Positions 10,771 through 63,104 of a DNA stretch of 64,000 nucleotides are shown here, piece by piece. The stretch's first letter is position 1. Every line of letters begins with the position of its first letter. The notes beneath the pieces are model-generated. The model had not been told where the DNA came from, searched no databases, and saw only the letters and a program-made list of their open reading frames with translations. The stretch is from the NCBI RefSeq assembly GCF_018812025.1, contig NC_063049.1:32683447-32747446 (forward strand), written 5' to 3'. Source of the DNA: Megalobrama amblycephala (Eukaryota > Chordata > Actinopteri > Cypriniformes > Xenocyprididae). Both the position numbers and the translations under genes were made by a program.

Positions 10771-11352
10771 GTTAATTTGCAGTCCAAGTTACTTTTTTAA
10801 ATACTTTTTCATTGAATACTTAGTTGCTAAATACTTTGACATATTTAGCAACATTCACATGCCACAAGGTCTATTTTTTAAATTAAAAACATGCCTGTGA
10901 TGAAAATGAGTGAGGAAATCACTTCTCCATTTTAATTGAAACATTGTAACTTCTCAGATTTCTTCATTTTAGTTTAAATATTTTAGAGACCCACCAAGAT
11001 ATATGAGCATTCCTCTTGAATGTATGTGAAGATGCAGTCTGATGAAAAGGCTTTTCTTTGTTTATAGAGAATATAATATAAACTACAAATTAATTCATTT
11101 TCTTTTTGTTTGCATATTTTAATGTTTAAAACATTAAAATGTAAGCCTAAAAAGGTCAAAATAACAATATATATTATTTTAAATATTATGTTTATTTTTT
11201 AAAATGTGAAATTTCATCATTAAGTTCTCTGCATGGGACCTAAAAATTACACTCAGCAGACACAGACTGAAATGGGTCTGTGTACCTTTGGATAATTTGT
11301 TTTCTCATTTTTGTCTTGTAAATTTATTTTTACAACATAGACAGTCAAGAGT
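10396..11352. other. Spacer upstream of tnfaip6
   Basis: T-rich and AAAAT-type simple sequence (10470-10580), the (AT)n tract, then AT-rich sequence with no recognised element. It could include tnfaip6 control sites. Confidence 0.45.
10694..10767. repeat. (AT)n microsatellite
   Basis: About 74 bp of uninterrupted AT dinucleotides. Confidence 0.95.
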
Positions 11353-11620
11353 AATCCCAGGTGAAAAAAGTACATTTCTATAATGTACTTAAAGTGCTCT
11401 ATTTTCACACACTAATTTTGTACTTAATATATTAAAAATTATTCTTTAGTACCTCTTAAGATAATCTTAAGAACATCTAAGTGTACTCAACTGTGCTATT
11501 TTGAGACACCATGAAATATGAACTAAAATGTGCTTTTAATATACTATCTCTGTATTTAAAAAATGTATTTAGATACAACTTATAGTACATTTGAATCCAT
11601 AGTGTACTACAAGTGGTAAC

Positions 11621-13219
11621 TACAAACTCGATTCCAAAAAAGTTGGGACACTGTACAAATTGTGAATAAAAACGGAATGCAATAATTTACAAATCTCATA
11701 AACTTATATTTTATTCACAATAGAATATAGATAACATATCAAATGTTGAAAGTGAGACATTTTGAAATGTCATGCCAAATATTGGCTCATTTTGGATTTC
11801 ATGAGAGCTACACATTCCAAAAAAGTTGGGACAGGTAGAAATAAGAGGCCGGAAAAGTTAAATGTACATATACGGAACAGCTGGAGGACCAATTTGCAAC
11901 TTATTAGGTCAACTGGCAACATGATTGGGTATAAAAAGAGCCTCTCAGAGTGGCAGTGTCTCTCAGAAGTCAAGATGGGCAGAGGATCACCAATTCCCCC
12001 AATGCTGCGGCGAAAAATAGTGGAGCAATATCAGAAAGGAGTTTCTCAGAGAAAAATTGCAAAGAGTTTGAAGTTATCATCATCTACAGTGCACAATATC
12101 ATCCAAAGATTCAGAGAATCTGGAACAATCTCTGTGCGTAAGGGTCAAGGCCGGAAAACCATACTGGATGCCCGTGATCTTCGTGCCCTTAGACAGCACT
12201 GCATCACATACAGGAATGCTACTGTAATGGAAAATCACAGCATGGGCTCAGGAATACTTCCAGAAAACATTGTCGGTGAACACAATCCACCGTGCCATTC
12301 GCCATTGCCGGCTGAAACTCTATAGGTCGAAAAGAAGCCATATCTAAACATGATCCAGAAGCGCAGGCGTTTTCTCTGGGCCAAGGCTCGTTTAAAATGG
12401 ACTGTGGCAAAGTGGAAAACTGTTCTGTGGTTGAAGTTCTTTTTGGATTTGAAGTTCTTTTTGGAAAACTGGGACGCCATGTCATCCAGACTAAAGAGGA
12501 CAAGGACAACCCAAGTTGTTATCAGCGCTCAGTTCAGAAGCCTGCATCTCTGATGGTATGGGGTTGCATGAGTGCGTGTGGCATGGGCAGCTTACACACC
12601 TGGAAAGGCACCATCAATGCTGAAAGGTATATCCAAGTTCTAGAACAACATGCTCCCATCCAGACGTCGTCTCTTTCAGGGAAGACCTTGCATTTTCCAA
12701 CATGACAATGCCAGACCACATACTGCATCAATTACAACATCATGGCTGCATAGAAGAAGGATCCGGGTACTGAAATGGCCAGCCTGCAGTCCAGATCTTT
12801 CACCCATAGAAAACATTTGGAGCATCATAAAGAGGAAGATGCAACAAAGAAGACCTAAGACAGTTGAGCAACTAGAAGCCTGTATTAGACAAGAATGGGA
12901 CAACATTCCTATTCCTAAACTTGAGCAACTTGTCTCCTCAGTCCCCAGATGTTTGCAGACTGTTATAAAAAGAAGAGGGGATGCCACACAGTGGTAAACA
13001 TGGCCTTGTCCCAACTTTTTTGAGATGTGTTGATGCCATGAAATTTAAAATCGACTTATTTTTCCCTTAAAATGATACATTTTCTCAGTTTAAACATTTG
13101 ATATGTCATCTATGTTATATTCTGAATAAAATATTGAAATTTGAAACTTCCACATCATTGCATTCTGTTTTTATTCACAACTTGTACAGTGTCCCAACTT
13201 TTTTGGAATCGGGTTTGTA
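11621..13219 (+). mobile_element. Tc1-like transposon with IR/DR ends
   Basis: Ends TACAAACTCGATTCCAAAAA and, inverted, TACAAACCCGATTCCAAAAA. The motif TTCCAAAAAAGTTGGGACA occurs at both outer ends (about 11632 and 13190), again internally on the left (about 11816), and as a near-copy internally on the right (about 13009). This is the IR/DR layout of Sleeping Beauty-type Tc1 elements. TA sits at each end. It encodes a broken transposase. Confidence 0.88.
11975..12997 (+). pseudogene. Tc1-like transposase, degraded
   Basis: Starts MGRGSPIPPMLRRKIVEQYQ with an N-terminal helix-turn-helix (SQRKIAKSLKLSSSTVHNII). It then breaks into three frames: to 12325, about 12397-12705, and 12650-12997. The last part carries HDNARPHTA and SPDLSPIENIW, holding the second Asp and the Glu of the DDE triad. 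Frameshifts and stops make it inactive. Confidence 0.85.
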
Positions 13220-13436
13220 AATATATTTTTTTTAAATACAGAGATAGTATATTAAAAGCACATTTTAGTTCATATTTCATGATGTCTCAAAATAGCACAG
13301 TTGAGTATACTTAGATGTTCTCAAACTTATCTTAAGAAGTACTAAAGAAGATTTTTTTTGTATATTAAGTACAAAATTAGTGAAAATAGAGCACTTTAAG
13401 TACATTATAGAAGTGTACTTTTTTTCACCTGGGATT

Positions 13437-15411
13437 GCTAGCAGGTTTCATCAGAATAACATCCGTCTGTTGCACTCCGAATTAAATGTAGGAGGTGTTG
13501 AGTCACTCTGTTTCACAATCCAGCCTACATGAATTTAAAGCAGTTTCCATTCCATGATTTCATGCCATACTGTAACCTGTAACACTGTCCAGCTCAATCT
13601 GTGGTTTCACACAGGCCATTTCTAGACTGTGAGTCTGTGATTGGCCTACACACCCTGAAAGGCATGAAAACTGCCAAAAAAAAGTTCAGCTTGGAACTCT
13701 GGACATTTATCTGTCTCAGTGATGGGGTAAATACAATTTATGATATTAATTTTGGCTTGTATGCCATACTTTGTTATAGAGGCTAGTGAAAAAATGATTA
13801 GCTCACTCCATTAGATCATTTCACTAAACAGAATGTGCAATGCATTTAACTTGCTCTACTTTTTTGCCTCCGGATTAAAAGTTTACATTACTGGGTTTTA
13901 GTATTTGCCTGTAGTGAGCTTGTAAATCATTACTAAAAGTGTCAGCTTGATATGACTTGAATACTACATACAAACAAACTTATGTCTAAGCTGGTCTCGG
14001 TCTCCAGGTCACATGCTGTGTCTCCGACCTGCTCAACCTTGCATTCTGGAAGAGAGAAGCAGAATTTCATACAATGACATGTAATTCCATGACCTAACAT
14101 CCTGCTTAAGCCTACACCATACTGAGATGGTAGAAACCACAAAGACACACCAACCAATACACCCAAGCCCACATTCTCCCTCACACACTCCAGATATATG
14201 AGTCACTTATGTCTCTCTCCTATTACTCTTGAATAGTTCACTTAAAATCTGTCATCATAAATGTCCCAAACCGATATAACATATGTCTTCAGAAGACATG
14301 AGTTGGAACATGAGTTCCAAGTTGAGTTGAACAGACCACTCTTAATGTCATTAATTAATTAATTCATTAATTTATTGATTTACTTGATCACTGTTCGAAC
14401 TAATAACAGCAGAATAAAAGCTAAAGCCTGTGGACATGCACTATGACACTTTATCCAGTAGATGGCGCTATAGGATAGAGCAGCACATTTCTTCCATATT
14501 TCCTTAAACACAAAAGATCCTTATTATTACCTAAGAAAAATAAAATTGTCTTTTTTCTTTTTGTTATTCAATTAGTGTTACAAAACTGTAGTGTCACTGG
14601 TCACTGCAATAATTATGTTCAGAAAATGAAGCTATTCTCTAGGCTCTGGGCATTTAGTCTTCAGTAAATCATTCATTTTTTAAATCTAGATCAAACTAAA
14701 TTAAATAAATGTGGACTGATATTAATATTTGTGTGATCATTCAGTGATACAGCAAATAATGTGAGCAGGGCATACAGTATATAGTAATATACCGCAGCAC
14801 TTTCTTTTTGATCACATTAGTGCAGTACATATATTCTTCACTGGGTTCTGCTTACAGCAATGAAAGTATGCTGAAATGAAAAGGGTTGATTTACTGACTT
14901 CATTGAGAGAAAGCTGAGATTTGGACCTGTGAATGAGTAATGCTGCTAGCAAAGATCAGACACTCAGGCATAAAGACAAAATACTCTTAAATACCCACAT
15001 AATTATTTATGGATAAACATTCTATGGCACCCATGAAAAACTCCCATGTACCATAATGCCCAAGAATCTGCACAAAGTGAGTATAAGCCTCAGTTTACAA
15101 AAATCATTTGCATCACAAATTATTGATCATTAGTATTAAATATGAGCTTACTGTGGCTCACACAAACTTCACTCTGAATCAAACCAGGTGAATTCCTTCA
15201 CTGAATGCAGACATTTAATGACTCATTTGATGAGTATCAGACCTCAGTGCTGCAGGACATACCTTGCATTCCAGTAAAGCTTAATATTGGCAGTTATCAC
15301 ATTTCTCTGGAAATAGACACTGAAGGAAATGAAAGACACGTTTGGCACATCTAGATAGCTTGAAAACTGCATGATGCATAATGCTTCTTTTTATATAGTG
15401 GTGTTTTGTTT
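13437..15411. other. Intergenic spacer between itgb5 and tnfaip6
   Basis: No exon recognised. An acceptor-like TTCTCTCTTCCAG at about 14050 (minus strand) leads into a frame that stops after 19 codons with no family resemblance. Confidence 0.45.
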
Positions 15412-15455
15412 TTTAAAGAAATGAATACTTCTATTCAGCAAGGATGCATTTATTC

Positions 15456-16302
15456 CAGTGTTGGGGAAAGTTACTTTTAAAAGTAATGCATTACAATATT
15501 GCGTTACTCCCTAAAAAAGTAACTAATTGCGTTACTTAGTTACTTTTTATGAAAAGTAATGTGTTACATTACTTTTGCGTTACTTTTTCTCACCTAGGCT
15601 GGGCTTGCTTGTTTGTTTTTTAATAACAACAAAAAAGTTCTATTTTGGGCAAATGTTAAGGCCCTTTAACAACAAAAGTGAAATGAATAAGCATCAGGCA
15701 GAATGAAATGCATTTACACCTGTACAGTAGAGGACGCAGCTCAAACAAACCTTTCAGCTGTGCCGCCATTCTGGATTGAAGGAGAATAGGATACAGGAGA
15801 TGGAAGTTCAACACTCTTCTTTCTAAATCTAATCTAAAGTCATTTTTGCTTATTACTATGGTTGAATTAGATCATTGAAGGTCAGCAATAAATAAAGTGA
15901 GATTAAATACATAAAGTATATTTGTGGGACCGTCTAATTTAATATAGTAAATTATTACAGGTTTGTGTAAAATTTTGAGATAGCATTTCACTGTTTTTAT
16001 TCATTTTGAGGAATACTGAATGTTTTCGTGCAAGTGAGATGAGTAAATGTATGCTCACATTTAGTCTAGAACTACAATACCCATCACGTTCACAACGCCT
16101 CTGCACTTTATTTCTCTCAACATGGGCACAGGATATTATTGTCAGTCAATAAATGTGAAAAAGTAACTTGCGTTACTCATTTGAAAAAGTAACTTAGATA
16201 TTTTGTTGTAAATTGAAAAAGTAATGCATTACTTTACTAGTTACTTGAAAAAGTAATCTGATTGCGTAACTCAAGTTACTTGTAATGCGTTACCCATTAG
16301 TG
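15456..16302. mobile_element. hAT-like foldback element (CAGTGTTGGG terminus)
   Basis: The left end CAGTGTTGGGGAAAGTTACT and a right end rich in inverted GTAATGCGTTAC blocks form an imperfect palindrome full of AAAGTAATGCATTAC motifs around a unique centre (about 15600-16150). No transposase. The flanks (15412-15455 and 16303 on) match the GTTCAAAAGTTTGG MITE family, so it appears to be inserted in one of those. Confidence 0.65.
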
Positions 16303-17761
16303 ACAGTAAAGACTTATAAGTTATAATTTTAAACTTTTTTTTCACCAAAGAACCCTAAAAAAAAAAAAGATCAGAAATAACAAAAATAGAATCATAAATA
16401 GAATATTGCTTCAATGGAAGTTCTGTCTGTTCAAAATCACATGAACTATATGATCACAAATTTACTTAGTGACCTGAAAATTATTGTTATTTTTTTATTT
16501 TTTTTGCTTCATAACTTTTGTTTAAAACTTCTCAAATTTTTAAGACCACCTGTTTATTTGAACGAAATGAGAAATACATTAAGGGAAAAAGAGAGAACAT
16601 TCACAAGGGGGCAGAAGATCAGGCCTTCACAGTCACATCTGCTGCTGTTCAGCTCCTAAAGTCTCAGACGTTACTGAAACACACAAACCTACTTTCCCTT
16701 CTTATGTTCAGAGCTGCGTCCACCCAGTGACATGACTTAATTTCTGTCTGAATGCTCTGGCTGTTGATACTGGCTCACAGCTCTGGAGGAAAACAGCATC
16801 ACTAACTTGGAGAACATCTGATTTATGTGCAAACCACAGGGTTGACATCCCAATAGGGAAGAACAACTGGAGCTATATACACATATTTGCATTTCTACAT
16901 GCAACCCTAAGTCTCTGCTCAAAATGTCAGCCATGGTTGTGTTGTGTGGCAAGAGAGCATGGAAATGGTGGCAGTGTGACCACATGGCGGTTACTTTTGA
17001 TTTGGAGGATTTAAATTTACCATGCAGACTTTTACAGAAAATACAACGTCTACACTCACAGAAAAGCTGAAAATGTAAGACCCTTCTCCATACCTTTGAT
17101 TGGATTGATAGTAGACCACCCACCAGTCCTGGTAAAATACTCTTTTAAGATGTGTTAGGGACTTAGTCTCCCATGTGGTTTCACAGTAAATCAACACAAA
17201 GTGGTTTTCAACTAGGTTCAACAGGCATGTGCACTTTCCCCATCGCAAACACAGCTGCTCTCTATAACTGAACCTGAGTCCTTTGACACGTCACCAAACA
17301 TGTACACACAATGGCTGATTTATACTCCCAGTCTTCTTCGCAGCAGGTAAAACCCCCTTCTGTACCGCATACACACCTTTGAAGCTCAAAACAAGCTGCC
17401 CATTTAATCTACCAGAAGTCACAGGAGATTGACAAATAGAAGGTACTGAGCAAACTTCAGCCAATTAAGCCCCTCACCCACTCCAGGTGCACGGCCCTCT
17501 TAGATCAAGGGCTTCAGTCACCTTGCTTGAGTATTAAGTCAGATTTTCCCGTCAGCTTATAGAAGGGTGGTTGTGTCACTCCCTGCTGTGCTGACATGTT
17601 TTGTTAGCATCAAACAAAAAAGATCTTTAGACTGTAAGTACTAGTTTTTGTGTAGTTGAGCTACAGTCTTCAGCTGTCCAATTATACATGACGCAAGGTC
17701 TAAATGAATATTTGAAGAATTAAATTCATGTTGCATGTCACCATCAGAACTAAATTATTCG
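16303..17761. other. Intergenic spacer
   Basis: The first 80 bp continue the interrupted MITE. The rest, including the 128-codon minus-strand frame at 16737-17123, shows nothing recognisable. Confidence 0.45.
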
Positions 17762-17769
17762 CATGACAG

Positions 17770-19039
17770 GGTAACACTTTAGAATAATGGTCCGTCATTA
17801 ATAAGTAACTATGCAGGACAAATCAGTAGTACTGCTTTAACACTTCAGCTACTACTATTAAATAATATAGAAACAAGCTTAACTAATCAGTAAGTAATAT
17901 CAAATTTAGGACTAAGATAGTTCCTTATTAGCTAATTACAGAATGAGATTGGCATCATTAAGAACTAATAGTTACTATGACAAATTATAAAGAATTACTA
18001 ATTAATAATTGCAACATTAAAGTGTCTGAGATGTGAGCAATTATATTTTTTTACTCTCAATGTGGTCATGAAATGCATCATTAATTACTCAACTGTTACC
18101 TAGTCACTATGCAGGAACTACTAGCGATCTGGACCATTATTTTAAAGTGAAAAACATCCTTTTCACTTTTAAAATAATGGTCCAGATCAATAGTAGTTCT
18201 TGACGACTGCCTTTTTTTACACGGAACATGGTCATAAAATGCATCACTTATTACTCAAGTCATTCCTCAAGAAATAGTAGTGATCTGGACCATTATTTTA
18301 AAGTGAAAAAGATGTTTTAATGGTCCAGATCACTAGTAGTTACTGCATACTGACTAGGTAACACTTGAGTAATTAGTGATGCATTTATTACTGTATTCAG
18401 AGTAAAAATGATGACTGATTACGTCTCAGACACACAATAAATGTTCTTTACAATTTGTCAGTTAGTTAATAGTTATTAATAATGCTAATCTCATTAGGTA
18501 ATTATTGATTAGCTAATAAGGAACTATCTTCTAAATTTGATATTACTTACTGATAAGTTAAGCTTGTAGTTAATAGTAGTAGCTGAAGTGTTAATATAGT
18601 CCTACTGGTCCCACTTTATATTAAGTGGCCTTAACTACTATGTACTTACATTTCAATTAATCATTTCATACAATGCACTTATTGTGTACATACATGTTTT
18701 TACATTGTACTTATATTTAAAAACACCTGCATGTAATTACATCTGTAATTAATTTCCGTAATTACATTTATAATTACACTGTTGACCCATCCCTTAACCC
18801 TTACCCCTACCCTTAAACCTACCCATACCACCAAAGCTTTCCCTAACCTTACCTGTACCCCACCTCAATAGCAGCAAAAGTGTTTTGCAATACAATATGT
18901 ACCCAATAAGTACATTGTACTAATTTTTTGATGTAAGTACATAGTAGTTAAGGCCACTTAATATAAAGTGGGACCCTACTACTCATTAGTCCTGCATTAG
19001 TTACTTATTAATGACGGACCATTATTCTAAAGTGTTACC
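17770..19039. mobile_element. hAT-type palindromic element with 8-bp target duplication
   Basis: Termini GGTAACACTTTAGAATAATG and its inverse, with arms extending several hundred bp (blocks TCATTAATAAGTAACTATGC, AAGCTTAACTAATCAGTAAG and their inverses). CATGACAG is duplicated exactly at 17762-17769 and 19040-19047; an 8-bp duplication is the hAT signature. The centre (18120-18350) repeats a GATC(T)GGACCATTATTTTAAAG motif several times in alternating orientation. Confidence 0.85.
18607..18975. mobile_element. Nested palindromic MITE
   Basis: GGTCCCACTTTATATTAAGT and its inverse bound 369 bp inside the right arm of the 17770-19039 element, with continuing inverted blocks (GGCCTTAACTACTATGTACT). 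CTACT flanks both sides (18602-18606, 18976-18980), a likely short target duplication. The left arm lacks this segment, which shows it is a later insertion. Confidence 0.8.
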
Positions 19040-19047
19040 CATGACAG

Positions 19048-20443
19048 TTTAAAAGGACAAATTATTGCTTTAGTCTGACTGAAATCTAACCATGCATGTA
19101 AATGTGTAAGAAAAAAAATGATGAGGATCACGAAGTTTATTGCAACGTAGCAGTGACAAAGTACATGTAGCAACTTGGGTTAATTGTAGTCAGAATGAAC
19201 CCAGAACATCTAAAATCTCAAACTATTTATCCCATGACAGTTTACCACCCCTAATGTAAATGCAGTTGCTCCTGTTGTAACAGCTGTGGTCTGTATGTTA
19301 ATGAAGTTAAGACACCCCAATGACCCTTTGTCTGAAATGGTTCTCAGGGTTCCTCACCTTCTCCCATTCTACAGTTGGCGACCATTTGTTCACTATGTGA
19401 TCCACTCAAATGGTGCAGAAACAACAAAACTGTTGACTATATTCTTCTCTGTAATAACTAAGCCATTTTGAGGGAACGAGCATGATCAACCACCTATCTT
19501 GGAGTGGAATCTGGATCAGGGCAGACTATAATACAGTGTATTTTGTAGTTTAAAAAGTCTGCATTAAACAGAATTTGCGATAGTTTTTTCTTCCCTATAG
19601 TGGCATATATCCAAGTGAAAACGCTTCACGAACAATTAAAAACTTTGAACATTGTGTCCATGGGGATTTGATTGGATAGTTGTGGTTTAATATTACCGTG
19701 ATGTCATGTGAGTGACAGGATGTCCCGCCCTCTTGCCAGTAAAAATGTGAGAAGAGAGAAGCTGCTGCAAGATGAAGGTAAAATTGTTTTGATTAAAGAT
19801 TATGAGGGCACGTGAATTAAGAAATATGCACATATACATTTACATTAGATATTTATTTATTGCTTCTCTTGCAGTGTCTCATGTGACACACCATTCTAAA
19901 ATGAGGTGCTCATGTTAAAAGACGAACTTCAAAAACAAATCTCTAGACCTTGTTTTAATTTTTGTTTTATTCCATTGAATGCAAAAAACACCCCTAATAA
20001 AAGCACAAAAAGTGCATTAAGTAGAAACAAACATGACTTGCATGGGGTCAATCTGAGAAGTTCTTTCTGGCAGGTGGGTGTCCTAATTTTTTACTTGATC
20101 CAGATCCTGATGGGATGGGTGTGGAGCTTCTAAATGTCATTGTTCCAAAAAGAAATGAGACACTCTTGAATTATCAGCAAGGCAGTGTTATTGTATCACA
20201 CTATAGAGTTGAAAATCATAATGAAAATGTGCAACCTGTGGCAATACACCAAAGACTAGTGTTGCAGAGTGGCATTTCTTTCTTTACTTGATAAACCTAA
20301 ACCTAATATACAATGTGCAAAATAAGAGTTAAGTAGAATTATTGCTTTGGTTATGTTAGTACCCATCTCTTCATTAATCTAGCAGTTTGTTGTGTTCTAT
20401 GCAAACTTTATGGCACCTGACTACTGTACATGTGCTAAATAAA
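19048..20443. other. Spacer downstream of itgb5
   Basis: No recognised element. It probably includes the end of the itgb5 3' UTR near its right edge, and contains a small GC-box-like spot (CCCGCCC) near 19723. Confidence 0.4.
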
Positions 20444-20449
20444 TTTAAT
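20444..20449 (-). promoter_or_regulatory. possible itgb5 poly(A) signal (ATTAAA)
   Basis: Variant poly(A) hexamer on the minus strand 450 nt past the itgb5 stop. No AATAAA was seen between the stop and this point. Position only. Confidence 0.25.
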
Positions 20450-20898
20450 TCATGTAAAATGTGTAATGGCTGGGAAAGGCACAATGTTAAAAATATTCAA
20501 TTGAATATCTCTTTGCCTGTAAAACAATGCACAGCAAATCCATCATGAGCAGGAGGTATGATTAGAACTGGAGAAAATTAGGAGTTATATTTAAGCAAGC
20601 AGTCCATGGCAGGTCAATGTCCATTGTTCATGAAGGTTTCTGGACAAGGCTGGTAAGCCCTGCCTATCCAACTAGTCAAGCCAATCCTCTTCTCGTATTC
20701 GGCATATGTCCAACTGCTGCTCGTCACTAAACTTTCAGTACCCAACCGCATAAAGATCAGTTCCAATCCTCAGGAACCACCCCCCAAAAAGTTTGCATTG
20801 CAAAAGACCATAAAATTTGCTCTGTCTCTGTCCTCCGCTGTAGTGCAGAGGTGTGCTGGACAGGTCCTGCCATGTCCCCCAGTACAAATGCAGGTTGA

Positions 20899-61507
<40,609 letters not shown>

Positions 61508-61939
61508 TATTCCTTGCAAAATCAAAACCCCGTTCAACATCAAAGGAGTTTTTTTTTGTCCAATTGTATAAAAAGATTGTATTATTTTATATCATGAGTG
61601 GCTGAGATCTTCTCTTTGCCCATCCTCTCCACATCACAGCGGCACATGCATGACTGAAGTTAGCGTCCAGTGCGGAGAACTGCATCGGTAAACACATGAG
61701 TGAAATCCGAGGCGTGATCCTGCAACTCTAAACAATAATCCACATTCGAAGTTATTGTTACTGTCGCGCTCTGCCTGAGGTCCAATGCAACAATTCAGCA
61801 TGCACTGCATCCATACTATGCTTTAAATCTTCAGTCGCAAGAACATTTAAACTTCCTGAACAGGCTGTTTTTATCCATCCTCCGGTTGTTTTCGGCGTGG
61901 AAGTTCAATAGTTGAGCGACTACCGCGTCCCTCACATTA

Positions 61940-62110
61940 CTTAAAACTCCGCCCATGGGAGACGACGAGACGGGACGATTTTTTTCCAATCAGTTTTCAG
62001 ACAAGCCCCGCCCTCTGCAACTGGGATTGGCTAGTAGGGCGACTTCCAAGCATGCTGCGATTGGACAGTTAACAGGTCATTCAATTTTTGTTACCAATCA
62101 AAGAAAATAA
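61940..62110 (-). promoter_or_regulatory. itgb5 promoter region
   Basis: About 430-600 bp upstream of the itgb5 start codon lies a cluster of GC boxes (CCGCCC at 61948 and 62007) and CCAAT boxes in both orientations (about 61987, 62022, 62061, 62094), without a clear TATA box. This fits a TATA-less vertebrate promoter. The transcription start is not defined by the sequence. Confidence 0.55.
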
Positions 62111-62573
62111 ACAATCAGGCGAAGGACGGGAGAGTCATGTATGAGGGGAAAAACGAGAAAGAGCCATAAAATAACTTTAACCCTTTAGTTAGTTGTCGAT
62201 TCTTTAACTTATGAAATTAGATTTAGAACATTTTTGATACGTCAGTAGTATCTAAGTCCTTTAAGATCTGGCTTGGAAAGTTCATCCAGCCAGTGGAGTC
62301 AGCAGCCATGTGACCCTCACTAATTACACCGCCACCTGTTCCACAGTAAGAGCTATGGAAGTAGTATTAGGTAGCTCAAAGAATATAAAGTTGTTCTGGT
62401 TAACCTGAGCTGACAGGAGTGATAAAAAGGGTCCCTTTCACCACTGACCATTTTTACAATTGCAAAACGGCCTTGAACACCTGGCTTGAAATGTTCAAAT
62501 TTAAATGGTGTAGCTCTGCACTGGGCCTGGGGTTGCACTAATCAAATCATAAAAGAATGAACAGGAAAACAGT

Positions 62574-62579
62574 TTTATT
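62574..62579 (-). promoter_or_regulatory. poly(A) signal AATAAA of the unidentified gene
   Basis: AATAAA on the minus strand 247 nt past the stop codon at 62826, a normal 3' UTR length. It places the transcript end about 450 bp upstream of the itgb5 promoter cluster. Confidence 0.5.
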
Positions 62580-62825
62580 TATGAAACACAAGGAAATATA
62601 TACATATATGCAGTTACCATAACTGGTAATAAAACTGAAATTCAAAAACTCTTAATTTCCACTATTGTTGAACTCAAAGGAAGTGTTACTAACAACGAAT
62701 TACAATGAAATGGTTGTACATAACATACATGTTTGTTGCAAAAATGGAACTGTCAACTGAAATCCAGTCATACTGGTCAGGGAACTATTTACAAAGCTTT
62801 AACCGTTGCTTAAAACGACACAAAC

Positions 62826-63104
62826 TTAAATACACGTGGGGGTAGAGGCCTGGGAGAGAAGCTCAGAGGTCATATCCACTATAGATCTCAATGGAAGGCC
62901 ACTGAGGAAGCCCTGATGCTTGGCCCGCAGTTCCAGCAGGGCATCCACGATCCTTTGGCGGCCTACGCTTGGGTGGCGCTCCAACAGCCGGGCCATGATT
63001 GTGTCAAAGCTTCCCATGGTGGCGTAGTGCTGTGGCACACATGTACCAGAGGCTGTGGGCGAGTCGCACACATTGGTCAACCTGTCCAAACTACAGCGCG
63101 GCCC
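62826..63104 (-). CDS. terminal coding exon of the unidentified gene
   Basis: Encodes 92 residues and a stop, beginning GPRCSLDRLTNVC. The first part is rich in Ser, Thr and Cys. The last 60 residues are predicted helical with regular hydrophobic spacing. See the gene entry for the family argument. Confidence 0.75.
   Translation of the reverse strand, partial: GPRCSLDRLTNVCDSPTASGTCVPQHYATMGSFDTIMARLLERHPSVGRQRIVDALLELRAKHQGFLSGLPLRSIVDMTSELLSQASTPTCI

Larger units (their letters stand above)
11353..13436. mobile_element. Palindromic DNA element split by a Tc1-like insertion
   Basis: The outer termini AATCCCAGGTGAAAAAAGTAC (11353 on) and, inverted, AATCCCAGGTGAAAAAAAGT (13436 back) continue as arms of about 220 bp (11353-11570 and 13225-13436) sharing long blocks such as GTGCTTTTAATATACTATCT. 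The element is interrupted near its centre by the Tc1-like transposon at 11621-13219. Confidence 0.8.

Noticed and set aside
13942..14184. An acceptor-like site with short open frame, considered as the last itgb5 exon
   Set aside because: The frame stops after 19 codons without an NPxY motif. The real last exon, with NPVY and the right phase, is at 20899-20994.
16737..17123. A 128-codon minus-strand frame
   Set aside because: No similarity to any family I know and no splice context.
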